12,939 nucleotides of DNA from Desulfuromonadales bacterium. GTDB lineage: Bacteria; Desulfobacterota; Desulfuromonadia; Desulfuromonadales; BM103. The stretch lies in contig JAOUDB010000034.1 of assembly GCA_029859485.1 (NCBI GenBank), forward strand, positions 1 to 12,939, given 5' to 3'. Shown piece by piece: positions 12,813-12,939 of the stretch. The stretch's first letter is position 1. Each line of letters starts with the position of its first letter. The notes beneath the pieces are model-generated. The model did no database searches. It saw nothing but the letters and a program-made list of their open reading frames with translations, and was not told the origin of the DNA. Both the position numbers and the translations under genes were made by a program.

Positions 12813-12839
12813 CTGCTCTACCAACTGAGCTAAGGCGGA
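12813..12839 (-). pseudogene. Truncated tRNA-Asn: 5' half only
   Basis: The 27 bases are identical to the first 27 nt of the intact tRNA-Asn (5' acceptor strand and complete D arm). The anticodon arm, T arm and 3' end are missing; the sequence switches to GTGAGCAC and runs into a terminator. It cannot make a tRNA. Its promoter and leader are intact, so the locus was probably a second tRNA-Asn gene, broken by insertion or deletion, and may still be transcribed. Confidence 0.88.
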
Positions 12840-12854
12840 ATAAACAGAGCCAAA
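12813..12854 (-). repeat. Right copy of 42-bp direct repeat
   Basis: It matches 100-141 at 40 of 42 positions and includes the conserved leader element AACAGAGCCAAA (12843-12854) upstream of the tRNA 5' end. It marks the probable right border of the island. Confidence 0.85.
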
Positions 12855-12903
12855 CTAAATTTTTAATTATACATACGCCATAAAACTGGGCATGAAGGAC
12901 GTT

Positions 12904-12932
12904 TTTATACACCTTGAAAAAATTTGTGTCAA
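12904..12932 (-). promoter_or_regulatory. Consensus sigma-70 promoter for the truncated tRNA-Asn
   Basis: On the minus strand, TTGACA (12927-12932) and TATAAA (12904-12909) are 17 bp apart, the same hexamers and spacing as the promoter of the intact tRNA-Asn. The predicted start is near 12897, about 58 bp before the tRNA fragment. Confidence 0.8.
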
Positions 12933-12939
12933 TACATTT

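Noticed and set aside
1..12939. CRISPR array or insertion sequence
   Set aside because: No regularly spaced repeats, transposase gene or terminal inverted repeats with target duplication were seen; the short repeats are operator-like or tRNA-derived.

Overview
The window looks like a defence-rich genomic island in a bacterial chromosome of moderate GC content, most likely a gammaproteobacterium. The support is a bacterial-type tRNA-Asn with encoded CCA, consensus sigma-70 promoters and proteobacterial gene families (KfrA-like, HipA, XRE/ImmA). Species cannot be named from the sequence. An intact tRNA-Asn(GUU) gene with its own terminator and promoter lies at the left edge on the minus strand. 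A 42-bp near-perfect copy of its 5' half and leader lies at the right edge, also with a consensus promoter and a terminator. Everything between reads as accessory DNA.

Region by region. (1) 468-3030, minus strand: a translationally coupled operon encoding a KfrA-like coiled-coil DNA-binding protein, a 60-aa protein and a large serine recombinase, with a palindromic operator cluster upstream. (2) 3434-4921: a Cys/His-rich zinc-finger protein divergent from a CI-like repressor; three 20-bp operators lie between them, and the repressor has lost the residues for self-cleavage. A 38-aa ORF follows. (3) 5039-6583, minus strand: an unknown protein with HTH-like segments and a small serine recombinase (resolvase/invertase type) with a 12-bp inverted repeat upstream. 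(4) 6835-7521: an unknown acidic protein. (5) 7597-9397: a complete hipBA toxin-antitoxin operon with four 16-bp operators. (6) 9422-11512, minus strand: a bacterial ubiquitin-like conjugation operon, in transcription order a 57-aa protein, a single-domain ubiquitin-like protein, a ThiF/E1-like adenylyltransferase with an extra N-terminal domain, and a DUF6527-type metal-binding protein. (7) 11721-12592, plus strand, divergent from (6): an XRE repressor and an ImmA/IrrE zinc protease sharing a GTGA overlap.

Working together: regions (6) and (7) look like one unit, a ubiquitin-like modification pathway that is probably antiphage, controlled by a repressor-protease switch resembling CapH-CapP of CBASS. 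hipBA adds a dormancy or abortive module. Region (1), perhaps with the second recombinase, is the likely mobility module. The most unusual parts are the JAB-less ubiquitin-like operon whose modifier ends in Ser rather than Gly-Gly, the KfrA/small protein/serine recombinase trio, and the transcription unit carrying only half a tRNA at the right border.
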